Origin: Candidatus Omnitrophota bacterium
GTDB lineage: Bacteria; Omnitrophota; Omnitrophia; Omnitrophales; Danuiimicrobiaceae
Direction of reading: 5' to 3'
DNA length: 5,430 nt
Assembly: GCA_016206945.1 (NCBI GenBank)
Contig: JACQQP010000075.1
Coordinates: forward strand, 1 to 5,430
Part shown: positions 1-5,277 of the stretch, piece by piece
How positions within the stretch are numbered: position 1 is the first letter of the stretch
Layout of the letters: every line of letters begins with the position of its first letter
Translations under genes and position numbers: made by a program
Notes under the pieces: model-generated
The model's input: the letters and a program-made list of their open reading frames with translations, nothing else
What the model was told of the DNA's origin: nothing
The model's database searches: none

Positions 1-1
1 C

Positions 2-1090
2 TCTGGAATCAAGCAAATTTTTGTTCTGACCCAATTTAACTCTGCCTCCCTCAACAACCACATCCACAATACCTATAAGTTCGATTACTTCAGCCGGTCT
101 TCTGTGATTCTACTGGCCGCCGAACAAACGATCTCAAGTGAACGATGGTTTCAAGGTACGGCCGATGCTGTCCGTTGTCATCTGCCTCATTACCATTTGA
201 AACTTCAGGATGAAGTTTTCGTGTTGTCCGGAGATCATCTCTATCGAATGGATTATCAGGAAGTGCTCGCATTTCATCGCCAAAAGAAAGCGGACGTAAC
301 GCTTTGTGCGATTTTGGTACCCGAAAAAATGACTCCTGAATTCGGGGTGCTGAAAATGGGGAAGGATTCGAAAATTGACGAGTTTCGTGAAAAGCCGGCT
401 ACGGACGAAGATCGGAAAGATTTGGAAGCCGGTGAAAAAGGACATTATTTCGCTTCGATGGGAGTTTATCTTTTTAAGGCTTCTGTTTTGATTGATCTTC
501 TCAAAGGGACCGAAGCCGATTTTGGCAAGGAGCTGATCCCAAGAGCCATTCAGGAGTGCAAGAGTTACGGGTATTTGTTCGATGGTTATTGGCGGGACAT
601 CGGCACCATCAAAAGTTATTACAAGGCGAGTTTGGAACTCACAGGACCCTACCCTAAGTTTCGATTTCATTCGCCCAAAGGGAATATCTTTACGCACCCT
701 CGATTTCTGCCGCCCTCTCAAATAATTTCTTCCGAGATTAATAGCTCTCTTGTTTCTGAGGGTTGTGTCTTGCGAGAAGCTGTGATTGAACATTCGATCA
801 TTGGTTTGCGGTCTGTGGTCCACAAAAAGGCGAAGATAAACGATTCAGTTGTCATGGGGGCGGATTATTTCGAATTCGAATCCCCAGAACCAAACGAGAT
901 TCCGCTTGGGGTAGGTGAGGGAACGACCATTCAAAATGCAATTATTGATAAAAACGCGAGAATCGGTCGGCAAGTCACCATTAAAAACGTAAAAGGAGTT
1001 GAACAAGAAGATGGCACCGCTTATTACATTCGTGAGGGAATTGTCATTGTTCCAAAAGACGTGGCGATACCGGATAAGACCGTGATTTAA
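2..1090 (+). CDS. glgC: Glucose-1-phosphate adenylyltransferase (ADP-glucose pyrophosphorylase), 5'-truncated by window edge
   Basis: It makes ADP-glucose from ATP and glucose-1-phosphate, the committed step of bacterial glycogen synthesis, in the cytoplasm. The frame is open from base 2, giving 362 residues. The family is about 410-430 long, so roughly 50-60 N-terminal residues, including the GGxGTRLxPLT nucleotide loop, lie outside the window. Visible motifs (fragment numbering): IFVLTQFNSASLNNH near residues 6-20, WFQGTADAVR at 49-58, SGDHLYRMDY with the expected catalytic Asp78, FREKP at 128-132 with the glucose-1-phosphate-binding Lys131, and GYWRDIGT. The C-terminal third is the left-handed beta-helix domain, ending in a GIVIVPKDVAIPDKTVI-type tail. 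These motifs resemble the cyanobacterial/plant type more than the enterobacterial type, which hints at allosteric control, but the effector cannot be read from sequence. An internal GTG at 104 is not the true start, because conserved GlgC sequence continues upstream of it. The next gene starts 29 nt downstream. Confidence 0.95.
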   Translation, partial: SGIKQIFVLTQFNSASLNNHIHNTYKFDYFSRSSVILLAAEQTISSERWFQGTADAVRCHLPHYHLKLQDEVFVLSGDHLYRMDYQEVLAFHRQKKADVTLCAILVPEKMTPEFGVLKMGKDSKIDEFREKPATDEDRKDLEAGEKGHYFASMGVYLFKASVLIDLLKGTEADFGKELIPRAIQECKSYGYLFDGYWRDIGTIKSYYKASLELTGPYPKFRFHSPKGNIFTHPRFLPPSQIISSEINSSLVSEGCVLREAVIEHSIIGLRSVVHKKAKINDSVVMGADYFEFESPEPNEIPLGVGEGTTIQNAIIDKNARIGRQVTIKNVKGVEQEDGTAYYIREGIVIVPKDVAIPDKTVI

Positions 1091-1119
1091 TAGATCTGGA
1101 AAGGGTACCGAGTGTTAAC

Positions 1120-1761
1120 ATGAATATTCGCAGACGGTATTTTTTGACAGGAAGTGGAATCATTGTTGCGCTTGTTTTATTGGTCTTTTCTGTTCGGTTT
1201 GGGCGTGATGTCGGCGCTTTTTCGAATTTGGAAAACGCCAAAGTCAAAGGTCCCCATGGGGCCCCTGTTCAGGTCGTAGTTTACAGTGATTTTCAGTGCC
1301 CCGCCTGCAAGAACGCACTTCCAGTACTTCAGGAACTCGAAAACGAGTTTTCTGAGACGATGCAGATTGAATTTCGCCATTATCCATTGGAAAGGCCGCA
1401 CCGCTGGGCGATGACAGCGGCTACCTTTGCCGAATGCGCCGCCGAACAAGGCAAATTTTGGGAGTATCACGACCGTTTGTACTTGGATCAAGCGACCTGG
1501 TCTAATACCGACGACGCCATTTCCTTATTTGCAAGATATAGCCATGAATTGGGTTTGGATAAGGAAAAAATCCAGAAATGTTTAGAGAATCCAGAGACTC
1601 TCCAACGAATTCGAAGGGAGCGTTCTACAGGAGTGTGGCAAAAGGTCGAATCAACACCGACCATTTTTATCAATGGTCAACTGATTGTTGGCGGGCTTCA
1701 GCTTAAAACGAAAGGCCGAGAGATCGTTCTGGAAGAGCTAAAAAAGCTAGGGAAGGTATAG
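1120..1761 (+). CDS. Membrane-anchored DsbA-like thioredoxin-fold protein (CPAC active site)
   Basis: A 213-residue thiol-disulfide oxidoreductase of the DsbA-like (Thioredoxin_4 type) group. The N-terminus has positive charges (NIRRRY) and then one hydrophobic segment at about residues 12-25, so it is probably a signal anchor with the catalytic domain outside the inner membrane. The domain starts with VVVYSDFQCPAC; the redox pair is Cys60/Cys63. STPTIFING (residues 178-186) carries the cis-proline, Pro180, that faces the active site. Cys106 (in AECAAEQGKFW) and Cys154 (in IQKCLENP) sit where many members of this subgroup carry an extra cysteine pair. The GGAAAGGG-like ribosome site lies at 1098-1105, rather far from the ATG. 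It heads a three-gene set with a MauE-like protein and a second DsbA-like protein, which suggests a shared redox pathway. Whether it oxidises, reduces or isomerises substrates cannot be decided here. Confidence 0.9.
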   Translation: MNIRRRYFLTGSGIIVALVLLVFSVRFGRDVGAFSNLENAKVKGPHGAPVQVVVYSDFQCPACKNALPVLQELENEFSETMQIEFRHYPLERPHRWAMTAATFAECAAEQGKFWEYHDRLYLDQATWSNTDDAISLFARYSHELGLDKEKIQKCLENPETLQRIRRERSTGVWQKVESTPTIFINGQLIVGGLQLKTKGREIVLEELKKLGKV

Positions 1762-1768
1762 TTCACTT

Positions 1769-2200
1769 ATGCTCGTGCTTGTTATGAGGTTTTTAGTTGG
1801 TGCCGTCTTCATTTATTCGGGATGGGAAAAATTGATGTCGCCCCTTCCCAATTTCATGGCGGTACTTGAGGGCTATCAAATTTTGAAAAGTTCTTTGATT
1901 CAGCCAGTGGCATTTATCTTTCCGTGGCTTGAGCTTGTTTTTGGTACCTTTCTCGCCCTTGGCTTTTTAAGCAGGGCAAGTGCATCTGTCCTCGCTGTTT
2001 TTTTAGCCACCTTTATCGTTCTTCTCTCCAGAAGTCTTTTGCTTCATTTACCTTTATTGGAGTGCGGTTGTTTTGGTTCAGGGATTAGCTTAACACCCGC
2101 TCAGGCAATTATTTTGGACGCAGGTCTTTTGGTTACGTCTTTCATCATCATGGCTCGTAAGTCGCACGTTTTGAGCGTTGATCAAGTCTTGCATAAATGA
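1769..2200 (+). CDS. MauE/DoxX-family redox-associated membrane protein
   Basis: A 143-residue inner-membrane protein with about four hydrophobic segments, near residues 2-18, 43-65, 70-93 and 110-128. The opening pattern VMRFLVGAVFIYSGWEKL, the central FPWLELVFGTFLALGF and the loop motif ECGCFG (Cys99, Cys101) are typical of the MauE/DoxX superfamily. MauE is known as an accessory protein for methylamine dehydrogenase maturation, where it works with the thioredoxin-like MauD. No methylamine dehydrogenase genes are visible here, so a general disulfide-exchange role is more likely than methylamine use. The conserved CGC pair is a candidate relay between membrane electron carriers and the two neighbouring DsbA-like proteins; this is inference. 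GGGAAGG at 1750-1756, inside the end of the preceding gene, serves as ribosome site. The gap to the upstream gene is 7 nt, and the stop overlaps the next start (ATGA), which indicates one operon. Confidence 0.88.
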   Translation: MLVLVMRFLVGAVFIYSGWEKLMSPLPNFMAVLEGYQILKSSLIQPVAFIFPWLELVFGTFLALGFLSRASASVLAVFLATFIVLLSRSLLLHLPLLECGCFGSGISLTPAQAIILDAGLLVTSFIIMARKSHVLSVDQVLHK

Positions 2201-2832
2201 GACGCCGCCATTTTTCTTTCCTTGTCAAATTGGGATTTGTTTTTATGGTCGCTCTATTTGTCGTTCCGGCAGGTGTTTTGGTCGCTAAGAAGGTTGAGGT
2301 CCGGCGCCTTCCCGTATCGATCGAAAATAGTCCAACGGCAGGCAGTCCCCGCGCCTCTGTGACGTTAGTTGAATTTACAGACTTTGAATGTCCTTTTTGC
2401 GGGTTTGTGCAATCCACCATACAGAAAATTCGTGCGCAATATCCCGATGAGGTTCGGCTTGTATTTAAGAATTTTCCCCTCCCAGCACACCGGAATGCGC
2501 ACAGAGCCCACCTGGCCGCCTTGTGCGCTGAGGAGCAGGGTCAATTTTGGGAATATCGCGGTCGCTTATTTCAGAACCAACGTGCGCTCCGAAGGGACGA
2601 TCTGGTTCGTCACGCGAGTGAACTCAAACTCGATATCGAGTCTTTCACACGATGTCTGGATCAAGAAAAATATGCCCCAAAAATTGAAGCCGATTTTAAA
2701 GAAGGACTTGATCTCGGAATCCAGGGAACTCCAGCCTTTTTTGTCAATGACCGTCCGCTTTCTGGAGCACAACCTTTTTCAGCGTTCAAGCGCCTCATTG
2801 ATGAGGAGTTGAAGGCGGTCTCGTCAGGTTAA
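2197..2832 (+). CDS. Second membrane-anchored DsbA-like thioredoxin-fold protein (CPFC active site)
   Basis: A 211-residue paralogue of the protein at 1120-1761. It has an arginine-rich N-terminus (MRRRH), a hydrophobic anchor at about residues 10-30, then the thioredoxin fold starting at VTLVEFTDFECPFC with the redox pair Cys65/Cys68. The cis-proline is Pro179 in QGTPAFFVN. Cys110 (ALCAEEQGQFWEY) and Cys153 (TRCLDQ) match the extra cysteines of the upstream paralogue. The start codon overlaps the MauE-like stop as ATGA and no convincing Shine-Dalgarno precedes it, so translation is probably coupled. The dipeptide between the active cysteines is Pro-Phe rather than Pro-Ala. In this fold that dipeptide tunes redox potential, so the two paralogues may act at different steps or on different partners (inference). 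The operon appears to end here: an independent promoter and a tRNA follow. Confidence 0.9.
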   Translation: MRRRHFSFLVKLGFVFMVALFVVPAGVLVAKKVEVRRLPVSIENSPTAGSPRASVTLVEFTDFECPFCGFVQSTIQKIRAQYPDEVRLVFKNFPLPAHRNAHRAHLAALCAEEQGQFWEYRGRLFQNQRALRRDDLVRHASELKLDIESFTRCLDQEKYAPKIEADFKEGLDLGIQGTPAFFVNDRPLSGAQPFSAFKRLIDEELKAVSSG

Positions 2833-2860
2833 GGAGGAATTGGCACCAGCGCTTATCTCC

Positions 2861-2889
2861 TTGACCCTCGCCCCCGCGCCCTTTATACT
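2861..2889 (+). promoter_or_regulatory. Sigma70-type promoter for tRNA-Phe (and probably the ROK kinase)
   Basis: TTGACC at 2861-2866 matches the -35 consensus at five of six positions. TATACT at 2884-2889 matches the -10 consensus at five of six. The spacer is exactly 17 bp and very C-rich. Transcription would begin near 2896 and give a leader of about 28 nt before the tRNA 5' end. No terminator separates the tRNA from the ROK gene, so this promoter probably drives both. Confidence 0.72.
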
Positions 2890-2923
2890 TTTTCTTCGAT
2901 TCTTTTCTTGATTGAACTTTCAC

Positions 2924-2996
<73 letters not shown>

Positions 2997-3013
2997 GATT
3001 TGCTTTATCGCTC

Positions 3014-3988
3014 ATGAAACAGTGGATCGCAGGCATTGATATTGGCGGTACAAAGATTCGAGTCAGCCTGGGCACTCGAAAGGGCAGGATTATCGCCAAG
3101 AAAGTATTTCCCTCTCAGAATAACATAAGTGTAAAAACATCTCTTTCTCGAATCGATCAAGCCATTACCGAACTCTTAACTGAGCGCAGGTTGAATGTTC
3201 GTCAGCTGATGGGTATTGGTGTCGCTGTTCCAGGGGCAGTTGATCCTGGTCGCCAGCGGATTGAGAAATCTCCAAATCTTCCTTCATGGGAGAAATTTCC
3301 ACTGAGGAAGGAACTCATGCGCAGATTTCGAGTGCCCGTGGCGATCGAAAACGACGCCAATGCCGCCGCGCTTGGCGAACGGTATTTTGGCTCGGGACGT
3401 GGCATCGATGATTTTTTGTACATGACCATTAGCACCGGCATTGGTTCTGGGATTATTGCTAACGGATTGTTGATACGCGGGGTGGGCGGCACTGCTGGTG
3501 AGATAGGACATATGACGCTTGTTCGCAATGGCCTGCGGTGCAATTGTGGCAAAAAAGGTTGTCTTGAAGCGTATTCAAGCGGTACGGCCATCGCTCGTCA
3601 TGTCAAAAGAGCAATGCAACAAGGAGCAAAGTCCTCTTTTTTCAAAAGAATTCCGTTCTCAAAAATTACAGGTCAGTTAGTGAGCGATGCGGCTCGTGCA
3701 GGCGATTCTCTTGCTATTCAAGCGCGGAGGTTGGCAGCCGATTATCTAGGAATGGGGTTGGCCAATGTTATTAATCTCCTCAACCCCAAACGCATCATCT
3801 TGGGCGGGGGCGTGATGGAGAATATTCGCCATTTTTGGGCGCCCATGATGAAATCGGTTCGCCGCGAAACTTGGCCAATGGCTTTCAAGACTTGTGAAAT
3901 CATGAGGTCGCGTTTGGGACAGAATGTCGGCGATTTGGGTGCGATGGCGCTAGTGCTGGAAAGTCAAAAGGGAAAAGGCAAAAGTTAA
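3014..3988 (+). CDS. ROK-family sugar kinase, probable glucokinase
   Basis: A 324-residue cytoplasmic ATP-dependent sugar kinase. Visible ROK features: phosphate loop GIDIGGTK (residues 7-14, Asp9), GVAVPGAVDP (69-78), sugar-contact segment SPNLPSW (86-92), catalytic Asp114 in ENDANAAALGE, STGIGSG (140-146), the EIGH sugar/zinc motif (Glu163, His166), zinc knuckle CNCGKKGCLE (Cys176, Cys178, Cys183), and LNPKRIILGGGV near the end. Length and motifs fit bacterial ROK glucokinases; N-acetylglucosamine, N-acetylmannosamine or fructose kinase activity cannot be excluded. I chose ATG 3014 because the conserved fold begins seven codons later. An in-frame ATG at 2912 would add 34 residues translated through tRNA-Phe and is an artefact. 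No Shine-Dalgarno is visible in the 17 nt between tRNA and ATG. The last residues (SQKGKGKS) are encoded by the left arm of an A-rich inverted repeat. Confidence 0.92.
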   Translation: MKQWIAGIDIGGTKIRVSLGTRKGRIIAKKVFPSQNNISVKTSLSRIDQAITELLTERRLNVRQLMGIGVAVPGAVDPGRQRIEKSPNLPSWEKFPLRKELMRRFRVPVAIENDANAAALGERYFGSGRGIDDFLYMTISTGIGSGIIANGLLIRGVGGTAGEIGHMTLVRNGLRCNCGKKGCLEAYSSGTAIARHVKRAMQQGAKSSFFKRIPFSKITGQLVSDAARAGDSLAIQARRLAADYLGMGLANVINLLNPKRIILGGGVMENIRHFWAPMMKSVRRETWPMAFKTCEIMRSRLGQNVGDLGAMALVLESQKGKGKS

Positions 3989-4045
3989 AAGGTGAATTAT
4001 AAGTTCCCATTAATTTTGAGTTTTAACTTTTGATTTTTTACTTTT
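3966..4045. repeat. Long AT-rich inverted repeat overlapping the ROK stop codon; possible terminator
   Basis: Arms of 25 nt, 3966-3990 and 4021-4045, separated by 30 nt. The inner 12 bp are a perfect inverted repeat (CAAAAGTTAAAA / TTTTAACTTTTG). The outer 13 positions hold two mismatches and two G-U pairs. The left arm is built of AAAAGG-like units and encodes the last residues and stop of the ROK kinase. The right arm is T-rich, so the transcript could stop here, but the stem is GC-poor and the loop long, so it is not a classical intrinsic terminator. Confidence 0.7.
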
Positions 4046-4055
4046 TTGCGCCCGC

Positions 4056-4089
4056 CTCAACGTAATATGAATTATTATGCGAAGTTGAG
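4056..4089. repeat. Small AT-rich hairpin
   Basis: CTCAA (4056-4060) pairs with TTGAG (4085-4089). Inside, after a 5-nt bulge, CGTAATA (4061-4067) pairs with TATTATG (4073-4079, one G-U) around loop TGAAT. It is the second of a series of adjacent hairpins in the spacer. Function unknown; an AT-rich stem this short could be chance on its own. Confidence 0.4.
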
Positions 4090-4092
4090 ACT

Positions 4093-4140
4093 GGCGCTGA
4101 TTTCGATTGATAAAAAGAAATAATTAAGGTTATCAGCGCC
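4093..4140. repeat. Inverted repeat GGCGCTGAT / ATCAGCGCC with AT-rich loop
   Basis: A perfect 9-bp inverted repeat, 4093-4101 and 4132-4140, enclosing a 30-nt loop that is almost entirely A/T with purine runs. Two further base pairs (4090-4091 with 4142-4143) follow an outer mismatch. It marks the boundary between the AT-rich left part of the spacer and its GC-rich core. Confidence 0.55.
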
Positions 4141-4147
4141 CGTAGCT

Positions 4148-4220
4148 TCCGCCACAAAGCGTGGCGAGACCCGTCCGAAACAACGCTTTGTGGACGGACC
4201 TCGCCGCGTTGTTTGGCGGG
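4148..4220. repeat. Long GC-rich imperfect palindrome (29-position stem, 15-nt loop)
   Basis: The arms 4148-4176 and 4192-4220 pair position for position without bulges: 22 Watson-Crick pairs, 3 G-U pairs and 4 mismatches by my count. The blocks are CCGCCA/TGGCGG, AGCGT/GCGTT, GGCGAG/CTCGCC and CCGTCC/GGACGG, with a symmetrical AC/AC internal loop. Competing pairings also exist: CCACAAAGCGT (4152-4162) with ACGCTTTGTGG (4183-4193), 11 bp perfect, and AAACAACGC (4178-4186) with GCGTTGTTT (4206-4214), 9 bp perfect. It could be a REP-like element or part of a structured RNA. No coding role is supported. Confidence 0.75.
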
Positions 4221-4229
4221 CAATTGGAC

Positions 4230-4327
4230 GGCGGAGCGAAGCGTAGCAGCACCCGACGGCCGAAGGCCGGAGTGGTGTAGAGCGAGCGGCTTCTCCGCCT
4301 GAGGCGGATTCGTCCATCGGCGAATCC
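4230..4327. repeat. GC-rich multi-hairpin segment upstream of tRNA-Arg
   Basis: An outer stem GGCGGA+GAAGC (4230-4235 and 4238-4242, 2-nt bulge) pairs with GCTTCTCCGCC (4289-4299). It encloses an inner hairpin CACC..CGGCC-GAA-GGCCG..GGTG (4250-4277). The 15-bp odd palindrome TCCGCCTGAGGCGGA (4294-4308) competes with the outer stem. A further hairpin pairs GGATTCG (4306-4312) with CGAATCC (4321-4327). The segment is about two-thirds G+C, sharply different from the AT-rich sequence on both sides. I see no plausible gene in it. Confidence 0.6.
4278..4293 (+). repeat. Short direct repeat of the tRNA-Arg D-arm/anticodon-arm sequence
   Basis: These 16 bases match 15 of 16 bases of tRNA-Arg 4368-4383 (TAGAGCGAGTGGCTTC in the tRNA, with C instead of T at one position here). 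The two copies are exactly 90 nt apart. The surrounding sequence does not fold as a full tRNA, so this is at most a tRNA-derived remnant. Confidence 0.45.
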
Positions 4328-4347
4328 TCGGTAGCGATGAATTTTTT
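4315..4347 (+). terminator. Possible weak terminator-like hairpin and T6 run just before tRNA-Arg
   Basis: CATCG (4315-4319) can pair with CGATG (4335-4339), with CGA/TCG (4321-4323/4328-4330) pairing inside. AA and then six T residues (4342-4347) follow directly. It is mutually exclusive with the hairpin at 4306-4327. The stem is short, so termination would be inefficient at best. Confidence 0.25.
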
Positions 4348-4421
4348 GCGCCTATAGCTCAGCTGGATAGAGCGAGTGGCTTCGAACCACTAGGTCGCAG
4401 GTTCGATCCCTGCTAGGCGCG
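4348..4421 (+). tRNA. tRNA-Arg (anticodon TCG)
   Basis: A 74-nt cloverleaf. Acceptor GCGCCTA (4348-4354) pairs with TAGGCGC (4414-4420), with discriminator G4421. The D-arm is AGCTCAGCTGGATAGAGC. The anticodon stem AGTGG (4375-4379) pairs with CCACT (4387-4391) around loop CTTCGAA, so the anticodon is TCG at 4382-4384. The T-arm contains GGTTCGATCC. It reads CGA arginine codons and by wobble possibly others. CCA is not encoded. I found no good -35/-10 pair immediately upstream; its transcript may come from farther left through the hairpin region. Confidence 0.97.
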
Positions 4422-4430
4422 GGTTTATTT

Positions 4431-4437
4431 GGAAGGA
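4431..4437 (+). promoter_or_regulatory. Ribosome binding site of the M48-like gene
   Basis: GGAAGGA lies 5 nt before ATG 4443. It supports that start and shows that the gene is translated on its own although it begins only 21 nt after tRNA-Arg. Confidence 0.7.
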
Positions 4438-4442
4438 AGCAT

Positions 4443-5264
4443 ATGCGAAAAACCATTTCTCTTGTGCTTATTGCTTTTTTAATGACGAGTTGTGCACATC
4501 GGAATCAGTCGATTACCGATGCTTCAAGTGATTCCACCGCAGAGTCTGAACTTGGCGAAGCCATTCATCGCCAAATCCTTCAGACGATGAAGGTGTATCA
4601 AGATCAAGAACTGAATGATTATGTCCGTTCTGTCGGCCAGAAGATTGCCGCTCAAGCAGACCGTAAGAATTTACTTTATCGGTTCATCATCCTTGAAGAC
4701 GACCGAATTTACGCAACCCAAGCGCCGGGCGGCTACGTTTACATCACGACAGGTCTGTTTGGATTTCTCGCCAGTGAAATTGAGCTTGCCGGTATGCTGG
4801 CCCATGAAATCGGAATGCTTCAGTATAAAGATCCGAGACTTTCCAAATTGAAAAAGGCACTTAATCTACTCTTGCAAACCGGCAGTTATGTGGGGCCGGC
4901 TTTTGGAAGCATCGGCGCACTTTCCGTTCTTGGCCTTGTCCTGGTAGCGGGTGTCACCAGCGGGGAGAAATCGCTTCTGGAGCGCGTGCGGGATGCGGAC
5001 CGACGCGCCCTGAAGTATCTGGCAGAAGCTGGTTATGATCCGCAAGGTTTAGTCGATCCTTTGCGTCGCATGGATCACCCCGCATTGACATTCCGTCCCT
5101 ATCTTTATGATTATTTGGAAGCGCATCCCATTTCTCGAAATCGTTTTCGATCGCTCGAAAAAGAATTTCGCAAGCTTTCGCTTGAGAATAAAAGATTCGA
5201 TTCACGGCGTGACGTTTATTTGGCGATGACGGAATCGGTTCGCGCGGCGCTTCAAAGAAAATAA
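4443..5264 (+). CDS. Lipoprotein of the M48 metallopeptidase family with degenerate zinc site (probable pseudo-peptidase)
   Basis: A 273-residue envelope protein. The first 16 residues form a lipoprotein signal (charged RK, hydrophobic core, lipobox MTSC with Cys17); Ala18 after the Cys would favour the outer membrane. The body follows BepA/LoiP-like M48 proteins: an N-terminal helix region (VYQDQELNDYVRSVGQKIA), APGGYVYITTGLF (94-106), the peptidase helix, a hydrophobic Gly-rich segment (141-173), ADRRALKYLAEAGYDP (185-200) and AHPISRNR (227-234). In active members HExxH gives two zinc-binding His and a catalytic Glu, and ExxAD gives the third ligand. Here the helix reads HEIGM (His121, Glu122, Met125) and the ExxAD position reads VRDAD (Val182), so two of three ligands are missing while the frame is intact. 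Family functions include outer-membrane protein assembly and quality control; this one is probably a scaffold or chaperone rather than a protease (inference). Confidence 0.85.
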   Translation: MRKTISLVLIAFLMTSCAHRNQSITDASSDSTAESELGEAIHRQILQTMKVYQDQELNDYVRSVGQKIAAQADRKNLLYRFIILEDDRIYATQAPGGYVYITTGLFGFLASEIELAGMLAHEIGMLQYKDPRLSKLKKALNLLLQTGSYVGPAFGSIGALSVLGLVLVAGVTSGEKSLLERVRDADRRALKYLAEAGYDPQGLVDPLRRMDHPALTFRPYLYDYLEAHPISRNRFRSLEKEFRKLSLENKRFDSRRDVYLAMTESVRAALQRK

Positions 5265-5277
5265 CGATGGATATTAG

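Noticed and set aside
134..823. Long minus-strand open frame opposite glgC
   Set aside because: It is the antisense of a clearly conserved GlgC sequence and shows no family features.
2369..2812. Overlapping plus-strand open frame inside the second dsbA-like gene
   Set aside because: It lies in a different frame from an intact DsbA-like protein with all expected motifs; the overlapping product shows none.
2831..2862. Perfect AAGGAGG ribosome site and AAGGAG/CTCCTT hairpin after the second dsbA-like gene
   Set aside because: The only nearby start is a TTG two bases downstream of AAGGAGG with a 23-codon frame, too close and too short. The hairpin has a 20-nt loop and no T-run, so neither a gene nor a terminator is supported.
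4107..4135. Promoter with TTGATA as -35 in the AT-rich hairpin loop
   Set aside because: No acceptable -10 sequence lies 16-18 bp downstream.
4038..4317. Open frames on the minus strand across the hairpin region
   Set aside because: Their translations are low-complexity, arginine- and serine-rich products of palindromic GC-rich DNA, without a ribosome site or recognisable domain.
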